Assembly (NCBI RefSeq): GCF_035046505.1
Contig: NC_089826.1
Span: 82,904,254-82,968,253 of the forward strand
Length of the DNA: 64,000 nucleotides
Source of the DNA: Tiliqua scincoides
Taxonomy: Eukaryota > Chordata > Lepidosauria > Squamata > Scincidae
Reading direction: 5' to 3'
The translations under genes were made by a program, and so were the position numbers. Position 1 is the stretch's first letter, and every line of letters begins with the position of its first letter. The notes beneath the pieces were generated by a model. It did not search any database and was not told where the DNA came from. It was given only the letters and a program-made list of their open reading frames with translations. Shown piece by piece: positions 47,055-56,900 of the stretch.

Positions 47055-47345
47055 GTGATAATCTTGTTGTTGTTGTTGTTGTTGTTGTTGTTATTAACAG
47101 TATTTATATACCACTTTTCAACTAAAAGTTCACAAAGCGGTTTGCAGAGAAAAATCAAATAACTAAATGGCTCCCTGTCCCAAAAGGGCTCACAATCTAA
47201 AAAGATGCCAAGGAATACCAGTAGACAGCCACTAGAACAGACAGCACTGGGGTGAGGTGGGCCAGTTACTCTCCCCCTGCTAAAAAAAAAGGAGCACCCA
47301 TTTGAAAAAGTGCCTCTTACCCAATTAGCAGGGGTTAATAATTGT
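47055..47345 (-). mobile_element. SINE with L2/CR1-type 3' end and (AAC)n tail
   Basis: On the minus strand: GAGGCACTTTTTCAAATGGG, TCTAGTGGCTGTCTACTGG, TTTAGATTGTGAGCCCTTTT, AACCGCTTTGTGAAC, GGTATATAAATACTG, then an AAC microsatellite. The sequence GTATATAAATA before a trinucleotide tail is typical of squamate SINEs ending like L2-clade LINEs. Confidence 0.75.
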
Positions 47346-47766
47346 TAGGAAGCCGAGGGGCAAGGGTGGAACCTAGTGAACCCAGTGTCTCAGGGTGAGA
47401 GTCTGATATACAAGAGAGTATCAGTATAAAGACTCACAGCACAATCCTATCCAACTCCCCTACCTGCACTGATGCCACAGGGCCAGCACTGGCATGCTGC
47501 ATCCTTAAGGGGAAGTTGGATGGCTGGAGATCTCCTTGAGGTAAGGAGATATTCATCCCCTTGCCCCAGAGTAAGCCCCAGCCTGCACCCGTCTAGCACT
47601 TAACACCTTGTACATATACACACCTGGTTGGGAGGCTGTAGCACATGGACCTATCAGAGGGGGCATTGCATGGGCCAATCATAGGGCTGGGATGTGACAC
47701 AAGGGATCTCCTGCAGTGGCCTATCCAGCTAGCAATACCCTAGCAACACATGCCCTTTCCTGCATC

Positions 47767-47998
47767 TGTTACCCTGCACATGCCCAATCTCATCTGATCT
47801 TGGAAGCTAAGCAGGGTCAGGCCTGGTTAGTACTTGGATGGGAGACCACCTGGGAATACTGGGTGCTGTAGGCTTAGACCATGATCTCGGAAGCTAAGCA
47901 GGGTCAGGCCTGGTTAGTACTCGGATGGGAGACCACCTGGGAATACTGGGTGCTGTAGGCTTATACCATAGTCTTTCGAGACTGAAGGTTGCCAACCA
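47767..47998 (+). mobile_element. Dimeric 5S rRNA-derived SINE with LINE tail
   Basis: The first 5S unit at about 47767-47876 holds GCCCAATCTCATCTGATC, AAGCTAAGCAGGGTC (A box region) and TGGATGGGAGACCACC (C box region), ending GGTGCTGTAGGCTT. A second, 5'-shortened unit at 47882-47962 repeats 78 bp with two differences. The tail ATACCATAGTCTTTCGAGAC plus TGAAGGTTGCCAAC follows. TTCCTGCATC flanks both sides (47757-47766, 47999-48008). It is not a functional 5S gene because the 5' end is degenerate and it carries a LINE tail and target duplication. Confidence 0.95.
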
Positions 47999-48649
47999 TT
48001 CCTGCATCACTGGCACCTGCTGGCATGGCTGTCAGTATCCTGCCCTTCCTGTCCCTCTTCCACTGCTTACCATATAACATGGCCAATATTTTCTTCTCCA
48101 TACAATTATTGAGGTTCTCCGCGACTGACAGCTCTTCTAGCCAATGGAAGCAACACATTCTGGGAAGCACAGGGACAATCAGTGCTATTTCCCCTGCTTC
48201 ATGGACATCAATGAACTCATATAGTGCTTTTTCATACAGTAGAGTTTTCCAGAATGAATCCCCTGCATTATTACGAGAAGTATATTACTGTGCTGAGAAC
48301 TGATTGTCGCATGTTGCTGGACTGAGGTTCAGAGCCAGAGTGAGAGATTCTTGCAACCACTGCAGGGGATTTGGCTGGACTGTGAACCAGCCAGCCAAGG
48401 GCACAGCTGTGCACTGCATTCTGTGCCAGGGATTTCCCTGGCAACTGAACCTGACACCTCAAACTAAACCAGCTTTGGAGAGTGTACTCCCCCCACTATC
48501 TTGGGCAATACCCAGGGATTTCTATCCTCACTGACCCACCATCACCCAATTCCTCACTTTTCACGTCTGCACATGTGGAAAAAGATCGGCAAAACAGATA
48601 CTACCAGTCATGGCAGTTGAACAGCCCACAAAAATGTTGTAAAATATCT

Positions 48650-48770
48650 TGGGAGTGCAAAGCAATAAACTTTGCAAGGAGCTTCATCACAGCATGCAAG
48701 GGCCCCCTACCCCTTGCATACTGCAGTGAGGCTCCCTGCAAAGCTTAGTGCTTAACACCCTCTCTCTCAC
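48650..48770. mobile_element. Partial GTGGCATAGCTA-family MITE
   Basis: GGGAGTGCAAAGCAATAAAC and, inverted, GAGGCTCCCTGCAAAGCTTA with AGTGCTTAACACCC. Terminal CAGTGG ends are lost. Confidence 0.6.
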
Positions 48771-49421
48771 CCCACAGCTTGGAACATGAACTGAAATTAA
48801 AACAAAAAATACCCTCTTCACATTTCTGTGTTAATAGGCAGGGGAAGGTTCAAAGCTACACTTCAATTACTGCTAAATGAATTATTCATACTCACATTTG
48901 TCATAAATGCCAAACACTTCCAGTCAATAACTTCTGAAAAATATATCAAGTGAAGTCCAAGAAAGTTCACTCATTTCGAAAGAAAGGCTTGCGGCACAAG
49001 CCTGTCTTCCGCTTTCACCCTCCAGGCAAGATCACCGCCCCACAGCACTGGTGAAGCTCAAAGACTGGCCAGGATAAGTCACCTACTCAAGAGTAGTTCC
49101 ACTGCTGCACTACCAACTTTTACACAGGTGGAACACCAACCAAAAAAAGGGGCAAAAGCTTTGTGAAGGAGAAGCAAAGTCTAGTTTTCTCCTGTTTCCT
49201 ATGATCATATCAGGGTGCCTGCAAAAAAAGGTGGTGTATGTGAATATGCTCCTATTGTACATGTGGACATATGGCTGCCAGAGCACCTTTTACAAGTGGC
49301 ATGGACTGCTTTATGGCAGTCAGCGCCGGTGGAAGAGTGATGATGATGGCCGGTAAGTATAGGATTTGGCTGTCTAGAATGGAGTCAAATAGAAGTGAAA
49401 AGGGATGAAGATTGGATGACA

Positions 49422-49869
49422 TCCAATTTTAGTGGATGTTGCTGGTTCTGATGCTCTTTTCCCTCTCACACAACACCAGAACCATGAGACATCCACTAAA
49501 ATTGAGTGTTGGAAGAGTTAGGGCAGACAAAAGAAAAGATTTATTTACCCAGTATGCAATTAGTCTGTGCAAGCCCTTGCCACAGGAAGTGGTGATGGCA
49601 TCTCGCCTGGATGCCTTTAAGAGGGAATTGGACAAATTTCTGGAGGAAAAGTCGATCATGGGTTACAAGTCATGATAGGTATGTGCAAGCTCCTGGTATT
49701 AGATGTAGGCTAGCTCGGAGTACCAGATGCAGGGGAGGGTACAGGGATGCAGGTCGTGTTTTTTTGCCTTGGGTGCTCCCTGAAGCACTTGGTGGGCCAC
49801 TGTGAGATACAGAAAGCTGGACTAGATGGGCCTTTGGCCTGATCGTGTGGGGCTCTTCTTATGCTCTTA
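49422..49869 (+). mobile_element. CR1 3' end with an inverted 5' start
   Basis: Sense CR1 from AAAATTGAGTGTTGGAAGAG to the tail TTCTTATGCTCTTA. The first part (49422-49450, CCAATTTTAGTGGATGT) is an inverted copy of the adjoining 49480-49504 segment, a small 5' inversion. Confidence 0.88.
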
Positions 49870-49871
49870 AG

Positions 49872-50327
49872 CAGGGGTGTCCAAAGTTTTTGGCAGGAGG
49901 ACCGCATCATCTCTATGACACTGTGTCGGGGGCCAGAGAAAAAAAGAATTAATTTACATTTAAAATTTGAATACATTTACAAAAGTATACACAAATGAAT
50001 ATATTAAAGATGAACTTATATGAATGAATGAAGGTCTTGCAATAGCTCAAGGCCTATAAAAGGCTTTGTACAAAGCAAGGCTGGCCTTTCCTTTGCTGCC
50101 GCTACTGCATCATAGATGTGAAACAGCAAGCAGTGGAGGAAGCCCTCATCCCACAGCTCATGCAAGAGGTCAAACAGTCGCTCTCCCACTGAGAGCAGTT
50201 GTGTCGGGCCAGTGCGGGCTCCAACAAATCTCTGGAGGGCCAGAGGCTCATGGGGTCTCCCCGAGGGCCACAATGAGAGGCCTTGAGGGCCACATGTGGC
50301 CCCAGGGCCGGAGTTTGGGCACTCCTG
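49872..50327 (+). mobile_element. hAT MITE, CAGGGGTGTCCAAAG family, copy 4
   Basis: CAGGGGTGTCCAAAGTTTT to GGAGTTTGGGCACTCCTG. Flanks CTCTTAAG / GTTTAGAG agree only at 4 of 8. It lies directly at the end of a CR1 tail. Confidence 0.88.
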
Positions 50328-50603
50328 GTTTAGAGTATACTGACAAATTAACAGTGAATTACACTGGGTCCAGATGGCATCCACCCAAGCATTTTCAAGG
50401 AACTCCAGTGTGAAATTGCTGAACTTCTGGTGAACATATGTAACTCATTCTTGAAGTAAGTCCCCATGCCAGAGGACTGGAATGTAGCCAATGTAACACA
50501 ATCCAAGGGGACCCAGGAAATTACATGCTGCTCAGCTTAATATCTGTTCCAGATAAACTGCCGGAAAACATAATTAAAGACAGAAATTATTGAGCCTATA
50601 GAA

Positions 50604-50764
50604 CAGTGGTTCCCAAACTGTGAGCCGTTGCTCCTCAGGGAGCCATGGAGACCAGCCAGGGGAGCTGCAGAATCCTGATGAAAAGCTTGCTGACCTATGG
50701 GGAGCCACACCAATGGCCCAGTAGGTCAAGGGACTCGTCCACTGAAAAAGTTTGAGAACCACTG
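50604..50764. mobile_element. hAT MITE nested in CR1
   Basis: CAGTGGTTCCCAAACTGTGAG to AAAGTTTGAGAACCACTG with flanks CTATAGAA / CTATAAAA (7 of 8). Confidence 0.9.
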
Positions 50765-50844
50765 CTATAAAAGAAAGATCCTTGCAGAAGGAGAAACACT
50801 GTGGTTTCTGCAAGGGTAAATCCTGCCTCACTAAACAGCTAGAG

Positions 50845-51207
50845 CAGTGGTTCTCAAACTTTTAGCACAAGGACCCACTTTTTAGAATGAGAATCTGTCA
50901 GGACCCACTGGAAGTGATGTCATGACAGGAAGTTACATCATTAAGCAGGGAAATTTTTAACAATCCTAGGCTGTAATCCTACCCACACTTACCCAGGAGT
51001 AAGTCCCATTGACTATCACTGTTGAAAGATTATACACAGTAGCCTGTTCAAAGTACCGATCTGTAACATTTCCCCAAATGCAGTCACATACTACGGTAGC
51101 ATCAAGTCTAATATATTAAAAATAAAATATTGAAATGCATGGGGACCCACCTGAAATTGGTTTGGGATCCACCAAATGGGTCCCAAACCACAGTTTGAGA
51201 AACACTG
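50845..51207. mobile_element. hAT MITE nested in CR1
   Basis: CAGTGGTTCTCAAACTTTTAG to CAGTTTGAGAAACACTG, same family as 17407-17783. Flanks AGCTAGAG / CTCTCGAG (5 of 8). A piece of the AGTAAGTCCCATT family lies inside near 50975-51020. Confidence 0.87.
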
Positions 51208-51690
51208 CTCTCGAGTTATTTGAGAGCATCAACAGACATGTAGGTAAATGTGATCCAATTGATTTTATATAGTACTTGGATCTTGAGTAACCTCAGCAGT
51301 CATGGAAAAACAGGGGAGGTCCTTTTTTGGACTGGTTAAATAACAGGAAGCAGAGAGAAAGAATAAATGGTCAAACTTGGAATTGGGGAAAAGTAAGACA
51401 TCCCAAAGATCTGTAATGGGACCCATGCTTTTTAATTTGTTCATAAATGATCTGGAGTTGGAGTAAACACAGAGGCAGGCAAGTTTGCAGAGGAAACCAA
51501 ACTATGCAGGTAAAAACCACAGCAGATTCAAGTGTTCCAAAAAGACCTCTCCAGAATAGGAGAATGGGCAACTAAATGACAAAGGGCCGAAGTCAATATA
51601 AAGTGATGCATATTGAGGGGGAAAAAAATTCACAAGTACACGGGTGGAGTTTGAGCAGTCAGTGACAGACCAGGAAAGAAGTCTTGGAGT

Positions 51691-52409
51691 CCTCTATCCC
51701 CTCCAGCCTGTTGCCCACCCCATGCCCTCCCATCTATTCCTTGCCCCAAACCACTCCCGGACTTCCTCCTCCCTACCCATGACTTGCTTCATCCACCACC
51801 TTGCCTGGGTGGGCCATTGGCATGCGCAGTGAATCAGTGATTTTTTCCACTTGTGGCTCCCTTGCACTTAGCAATGGCACTCAATTTACAGGGCCACTGC
51901 ACTGCTTATGACAGCAGAATGCAAGTTCTGGTGTCATAACACCATGACCAGATTGGGCCATCAGTGTCTTAAAGAATGAAAGATCTACCAGCCCCTTTAT
52001 CATTTTTAGTGCTCTGGAATTTTTCAAAATTCCTCGCTAGGACCAGACACTAAACTATAAATGCACGGCAAGCCTAAAATAAATGACCTTTTAAGTCTTC
52101 TCTGGAAGACATTTTATCCCCCTTTGTAATCACTGCCTGCCTAAAGATTGGAGGGTTGGTTTTATGATCATTTATTATAGTAGTGCTCGTCTAATCTTTA
52201 TGACTCCCAGTGGCAAAGAGCAGCATGCATTGTGCTTTACTTTTCCAAGAAATCAACCATCTCTGTAATAATTTCATGTTTCATTTATGGCCCTCCAACC
52301 ACATAACTCAGAAGCAAGTCCCATTCATTTCTGGAAGAGTTACTTCTGAATAACCCTCCTGCATGATTACACTGAGATGTACTTAACGCCCAGTCTACTG
52401 ATCCACTTA
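51691..52409. other. Intergenic, nothing recognised
   Basis: No gene; a probable decayed AGTAAGTCCCATT-type MITE piece near 52300-52370. Confidence 0.4.
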
Positions 52410-52610
52410 GGGCGCAATCCTAACCCGTTATCTCAGTGCTTTCCAGCACTGGCATAGCAGTGCCAATGGAACATGCGCTACATCCTGCAGTTGGGTGTCA
52501 CTCATGAAGCCCTTCTCAAAGTCAGGGAATGTTTGTTCCCTGACCTCAGAGCTGCATTGCCCTTATGTCAGTGCTGGAAAGCACTGACATAAGGGGTTAG
52601 GATTGCGCCC
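52410..52610. mobile_element. Palindromic MITE with perfect ends and TTA duplication (PIF/Harbinger-like)
   Basis: GGGCGCAATCCTAACC at left and its exact inverse GGTTAGGATTGCGCCC at right; the inverted ends extend to about 38 bp with two mismatches. TTA flanks both sides (52407-52409, 52611-52613). GGG-type ends with a TWA duplication are the PIF/Harbinger hallmark. Confidence 0.88.
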
Positions 52611-52992
52611 TTAATGCCCAGTCCCATGATCCAATGCCATGTCCAGTTGCAGCAGCATGAAAGACACATGGCTATCCAGTACTCCAGAGCCACCAGTACA
52701 AATGGCCAAAGGTTCCATGCACCTGCTAATGGCTCACCCAGGTCACATTGAAGCAGGTAAGGTGACAGCAGGGGTGAGTTGTGAGCAATTTGGGGGGTGA
52801 TTGGGGTAATTCAGGGAAGGAACCAGGGGGTGGTTTGGGAGGGGTGGATCCTGGTGGCAGCAGTGCCCTCTGGATCCTATCCCCCTTTCCTGGCCCAGAT
52901 CTGCCTCCTGACTCTCCTTGAACTTATGCCAGCAAAATTGCTGCAGTGGGTCCAAGAAGAGCCATCGATGGCCAGGTAGTCTATGGAGAGTT

Positions 52993-52995
<3 letters not shown>

Positions 52996-53063
<68 letters not shown>
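52996..53063. repeat. (TA)n microsatellite
   Basis: About 34 uninterrupted AT/TA units followed by a T run. Confidence 0.97.
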
Positions 53064-53071
<8 letters not shown>

Positions 53072-53386
53072 TACTTACTTTTCCAAGACATTTGGTCAAA
53101 CCCACCCCCACCCCCACACACACATGCTGTGTCAGTGATGTTGCATGCTGCAGACTGGAGTGAGATAATATCAGGCTTGATGCTTAATCAGAAAGCATTT
53201 AACAGGCAGAGAATCCCCTCTGATACTTAAGATCACAGCTAGATCATGTGCCTATTTCCACTGTGTCCAACCAGGCTAATCTCACAGAAGTGTGCCCATA
53301 AATTCAGCCTCAATTTGATTTGGTACTAATTATTTCCACATAATAATATAAACTGGTCAAAGTTAATTATGCTGTAATCCTATTGA

Positions 53387-53557
53387 GGCGGCAATCCTAA
53401 CCAACTTGACATAAGGGCAATGCAACTCTGAGGTAAGGGAACAAACATTGCCTTACCTTGAGGAGGCCTCCATGACTGCCCCCCAACTGCAGGATGCAGC
53501 ACATGTCCCACTGGCACAGCTATGCCAATGCTGGAAAGTTGATTAGGCTTGTGCCCC
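53387..53557. mobile_element. GGGCCCAATCC-family MITE, diverged
   Basis: GGCGGCAATCCTAACC at left; CTGGAAAGTTGATTAGGCTT at right. No clear target duplication. Confidence 0.65.
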
Positions 53558-53959
53558 GATTGTAAATCATAAACCTCTCCAGTGGAAATCAGTGAGGTTT
53601 AGAAATGCATTTAACTCTGGCTGGATTGTGGCCAGCGTTTGTAGCACTAATATATACAGTACTTTAATGTAACATTCCTCAAAATATGGATGCAAGTCTC
53701 TCCCTGACCTGAACGTTCGCCTACGGGCTCCTCCACTGGCTAGATGTAAAATGCAAGAGCCAACAAGAGGAGTTTAAAAATAATCATAAGGATTTTTGCG
53801 TATTTTGGCATTTCTGAGAAAATTGAATGCCCCACTAATAAATACTTTCCATCAAACCTGAGAATTACTAGGATTATAAATATTGCACCCTGCAGTTTTG
53901 TGAGCCCATTCAAGAGAGGGCTAGACTTTTCTTACTATTAGATTTCACACTTTATATGC

Positions 53960-54195
53960 AGACACGTTTGCTATTTGCTATAGAACCAGTTCAAATGGGT
54001 ACAAGACTGGATATCAGAAAGAAATTCTTGATGATAAGGGTGGTTCAGCAGCAGAACAGATTGCCAAGGAAGGTAGATCCCCCCTCACTGCAGATCTTCA
54101 AGGAGACTCAACAGGCACCTGCTAAAAGATGCTCTAGGAGGGTTGGACTAGATGTCCTTGTGGGTACCTTCCAACTCTTTGATTCTCTATTTCAG
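53960..54195 (+). mobile_element. CR1 3' end of a different (bird-like) subfamily
   Basis: AAGAAATTCTTGATGATAAGG, GCAGATCTTCAAGGAGACTC, GAGGGTTGGACTAGATG and CCTTCCAACTCTTTGATTCT are the classic CR1 3' end seen in birds. It differs from the GGATCAGGCC-tailed CR1 copies elsewhere in the window. Confidence 0.85.
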
Positions 54196-54987
54196 GCTCA
54201 GGGAAGCATTCCCGCCACACAACTACTGCGACAGCGTCTAGGGGGAGGCAAAATGTTGTCCTGTTAAGCTTCAAACAGAAGTGATGTACAGCTCATATCC
54301 TTGCATGTTTACTCACAAGCACTCCTGTACTCACTGGAGCTTATTCTTTAAGCATGCAGGAGGACTGCAGCCTTTGTTCTAAAAAGAAGAAATGCAGTCT
54401 AAAGAAATAATGTCTAAACACATTCTAAGGAAACAGAGTGCTCTCTTTCCTGAGCTCACATTTCATTTCCAAGGGGCTTAAGCTTAAGCAGCATATCTTT
54501 GCTCAGGGTTGTGCTAGACAATCATCCAAAACTATACGGCTTTTGAAATGCACCAGAACTCCTTTTATCAATAATTTACATTTATTTAACCTTTGGAACA
54601 CAGTAAGGGGTGCCCAGGTGAGAGAGAAGGTGGAGAAAACATAAAATCAGTGGTCAGTGATGAAAAACACCACAAATCATAGTTGTAGCCTCCCTTCTGC
54701 CCCCCCCCAGTCCCATAAAATCCAAACTCCACAGTGAATCAAGCTGGCTGGGTAAACTGTTTTTGGTGCATGTGTTAATGTCAATTTCAACCGGCCCTTT
54801 TGACATTGCAAACCAGCTTTTCCACTAGGCTGCCCACAAGACCCACTCTCCATTACTCTTGAGTAGCAAAGCTGAGGTTCCCAACTTTCTACAGATCAGG
54901 ATTGAAAAAAACACATACACAAAAAGACCATGACAACTGTAAATACCGCCTCCCCAAATCTATGGCTCGCTCTGGGCTGGGTTCAGT

Positions 54988-55198
54988 CAGCGGCATAGCT
55001 AAAGGGGGTACAAAGCACTGAGTTTTTCAGGAACCATTTGCAAGCAGCCCCTCCCTCTCAGAGCCACTCCAGTCTGTGGGAGCAAAGCAGAGGCATATGC
55101 CTGGCTCCCGAAGATGAGGGGGAGGGGCTGCTTGCATGCCACAGTGAGACTCCCTGCAAAACCTAGTGCTTCGCACCCCCTCTGGCTGGGTGCCACTG
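54988..55198. mobile_element. hAT-type MITE inserted 8 bp after the DRD5 stop codon
   Basis: CAGCGGCATAGCTAAAGGGG to CCCCTCTGGCTGGGTGCCACTG, 211 bp. GGTTCAGT flanks both sides (54980-54987, 55199-55206), 8 of 8. The right duplication ends at 55206 and the DRD5 TAA is 55207-55209. The copy is a near-palindrome (TTTTTCAGGAACC / inverted TCCCTGCAAAACC with GGAGCCACTCC at the centre), so the DRD5 3' UTR would begin with a hairpin. Confidence 0.93.
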
Positions 55199-55206
55199 GG
55201 TTCAGT

Positions 55207-56637
55207 TTAAAGTAGATAGCTGGAAGTGATTTTGTCCAGTGAGATGTCCCCTTCGCAGTCCAGATCACAGACTGAGTCCGTGGCACCCTCCGGGTCAGGT
55301 GAGATCTGGGACATGTGGTCAAAGGGGTCTTCCTCCTGGTGGCCCCGAACGGCGTGGGGGATCATGTTCACATAGGCGGTGGCAATCTCCCGGTGGAAGA
55401 AGGTGTCCTGGTTGTAGGAGATGAGCTCATTGCTGAGGTTGACCGTCTCCACTGGTGTGCTGGAGCAGTGCCGGCTGCAGCCCAGCAGGTGGGAGAAGAC
55501 CTTGCGGAAGTCGGCGTTGAAGGCGTAGATGATGGGGTTGAGGGATGAGTTGGCCCAGCCGAACCAGACGAAGACGTTGAAGGTGGTGTCGCTGACGCAG
55601 GGCAGGCCGGCCTGAGGGTCATCGGGGTCACTCTCGCAGAAGGGCACCATGCAGTTGAGGATGAAGAAGGGCAGCCAGCAGCAGACGAAGACCCCCATGA
55701 TGACCGAGAGGGTCTTGAGGACCTTGGTCTCCTTGCGGATGGAAGACTTCAGGCCCGAGTGGTGGTGGTGGTGGTGGTGCTGGGGGGAAGCACAGCAGTC
55801 CAGGTGCTTGTTGCTGCTGCGGCAACTCTGGGCGTGCTCGGCGGCCCTCTCCAGGGAGGAGATGCGGCGGATCTGCACCTGGGCGATGCGGTAGATGCGG
55901 GTGTAGGTGACGATCATGATGGCCACGGGGATGTAGAAGCTGATGAGGGAGGAGGAGATGGCGTAGGTGCGGTTCAGGCTGGCGTCGCAGCGCTGGGCGG
56001 CGGGGGTGGCGTTGCCGGCCGCCCAGGGGGGGCCGGGGCCGTCCGTCCAAGAGGCAGTGGGCCCCGCGTGGCCGGAGGCGGTGGGTGCCGGGGGGGCCCG
56101 GGGGTGGGCGGCCCGGCCGCCCCTGTGCCAGTGGAGCTGGACGGGCACGAAGGAGACGAGCAGGGCCAGGGCCCAGGCGGCGCCGACCATGGCCAGGGCC
56201 AGGCGGGGGGTCATCCTGCGCTCGTAGCGGAAGGGGCTGGCGATGGCCCAGTAGCGGTCCAGGCTGATGACGCAGAGGTGCAGGATGGAGGCGGTGCAGC
56301 AGAGGATGTCGAAGGCCACCCAGACGTCGCAGAAGGCCCCGAAGGGCCAGTAGCCGGCCACCTCGGCCGCCGCCGCCCAGGGCATGACCAGCAGCGCCAC
56401 CAGCAGGTCGGAGACGGCCAGCGAGGCCACGAAGAGGTTGGTGACCCTGCCGCGCAGGTGCCGCGAGCCCAGCACCGCCGCGCACACCAGCCCGTTGCCC
56501 AGCAGCGTCCAGGCCACCAGCAGCGCCAGCAGCGCCCCCGACGCCGCCGCCCGCCCGCGCCCCGCCGCGCCCCAGCCCCAGCCCCGGCCCCGCGGCGCCG
56601 TCGGGGGCCCGCCGCTGGCCAGCGCGCTGCGCAGCAT
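55207..56637 (-). CDS. DRD5: Dopamine receptor D5 (D1-like GPCR), single exon
   Basis: 476 codons without introns, as in other DRD5 genes (human 477 residues). D5 is a Gs/Golf-coupled plasma-membrane dopamine receptor that raises cAMP. Features: TM1 with N48; TM2 with D77; ECL1/TM3 [20 protein letters not shown] with amine-binding D110 and disulfide Cys103 (partner C217); D127-R128-Y129; TM5 serines S228, S229, S233; ICL3 [20 protein letters not shown] identical to human; CWLP at 320-323; NPIIY at 367-371; palmitoylation cysteines C387/C391; tail [11 protein letters not shown]5 rather than D1A: the [10 protein letters not shown] block, the [15 protein letters not shown] tail and SLC2A9 synteny. 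Start at 56637 gives the family length and has an A at -3; upstream in-frame codons derive from repeats. Odd: Ala/Pro/Gly-rich ECL2, seven histidines at 287-293, no N-glycosylation sequon before TM1, divergent end ITSSYLL. Confidence 0.96.
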   Translation of the reverse strand: MLRSALASGGPPTAPRGRGWGWGAAGRGRAAASGALLALLVAWTLLGNGLVCAAVLGSRHLRGRVTNLFVASLAVSDLLVALLVMPWAAAAEVAGYWPFGAFCDVWVAFDILCCTASILHLCVISLDRYWAIASPFRYERRMTPRLALAMVGAAWALALLVSFVPVQLHWHRGGRAAHPRAPPAPTASGHAGPTASWTDGPGPPWAAGNATPAAQRCDASLNRTYAISSSLISFYIPVAIMIVTYTRIYRIAQVQIRRISSLERAAEHAQSCRSSNKHLDCCASPQHHHHHHHSGLKSSIRKETKVLKTLSVIMGVFVCCWLPFFILNCMVPFCESDPDDPQAGLPCVSDTTFNVFVWFGWANSSLNPIIYAFNADFRKVFSHLLGCSRHCSSTPVETVNLSNELISYNQDTFFHREIATAYVNMIPHAVRGHQEEDPFDHMSQISPDPEGATDSVCDLDCEGDISLDKITSSYLL

Positions 56638-56900
56638 CCTCCCCGAGGGGGCGCGCGCCCCGGCCTCCGCCCGCCGCCCGCCGCCGCCGCCGCCCGGCCC
56701 CCTCCGCACCGCCAGCCCTGCTCCTCCCCGCCGCTCGCAGCGCCCCGCCTCGCCGGAGCCGCCCCCGCCCCGTCGGGGGTCCCTGGCAGAACCGGAGGAG
56801 GGGGCAGCAGTGGGGCTGTCTGCGCCCAGTGGCGTCGCCGGGGGGGGCAGGCACCTGCAAGGGTCCCTCCCCCTCCCCTTTGCAGCCATTCCGGGCGGGG
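55700..56900. promoter_or_regulatory. DRD5: CpG island over DRD5 5' half and proximal promoter
   Basis: The sequence is dense in GCG/CGC words, about 75-85% G+C by eye, and no TATA box is evident upstream of 56637. TATA-less CpG promoters are usual for DRD5. Human DRD5 has an extra 5' UTR exon; I could not locate a splice acceptor here with confidence. Confidence 0.65.

Larger units (their letters stand above)
50360..51690 (+). mobile_element. Old CR1 reverse-transcriptase body split by two hAT insertions
   Basis: Sense CR1 traces: GGTCCAGATGGCATCCACCC (GPDGIHP), GAGGACTGGAATGTAGCCAA (EDWNVAN), GGTTTCTGCAAGGGTAAATC (GFCKGKS, frame-shifted), GATCTGTAATGGGACCCATG (start of the GSVLGP region), TCAGTGACAGACCAGGAAAG. 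Many frame breaks mean an old copy. Two hAT MITEs (50604-50764 and 50845-51207) inserted later. Confidence 0.85.

Noticed and set aside
47767-47962. Functional tandem 5S rRNA genes
   Set aside because: Degenerate 5' end, a LINE-derived tail, and a 10-bp target duplication mark it as a retroposon.
55628-56860. Second minus-strand frame of 410 codons in DRD5
   Set aside because: Shifted frame of the same gene, Arg/Pro/Gly-rich, no motif.
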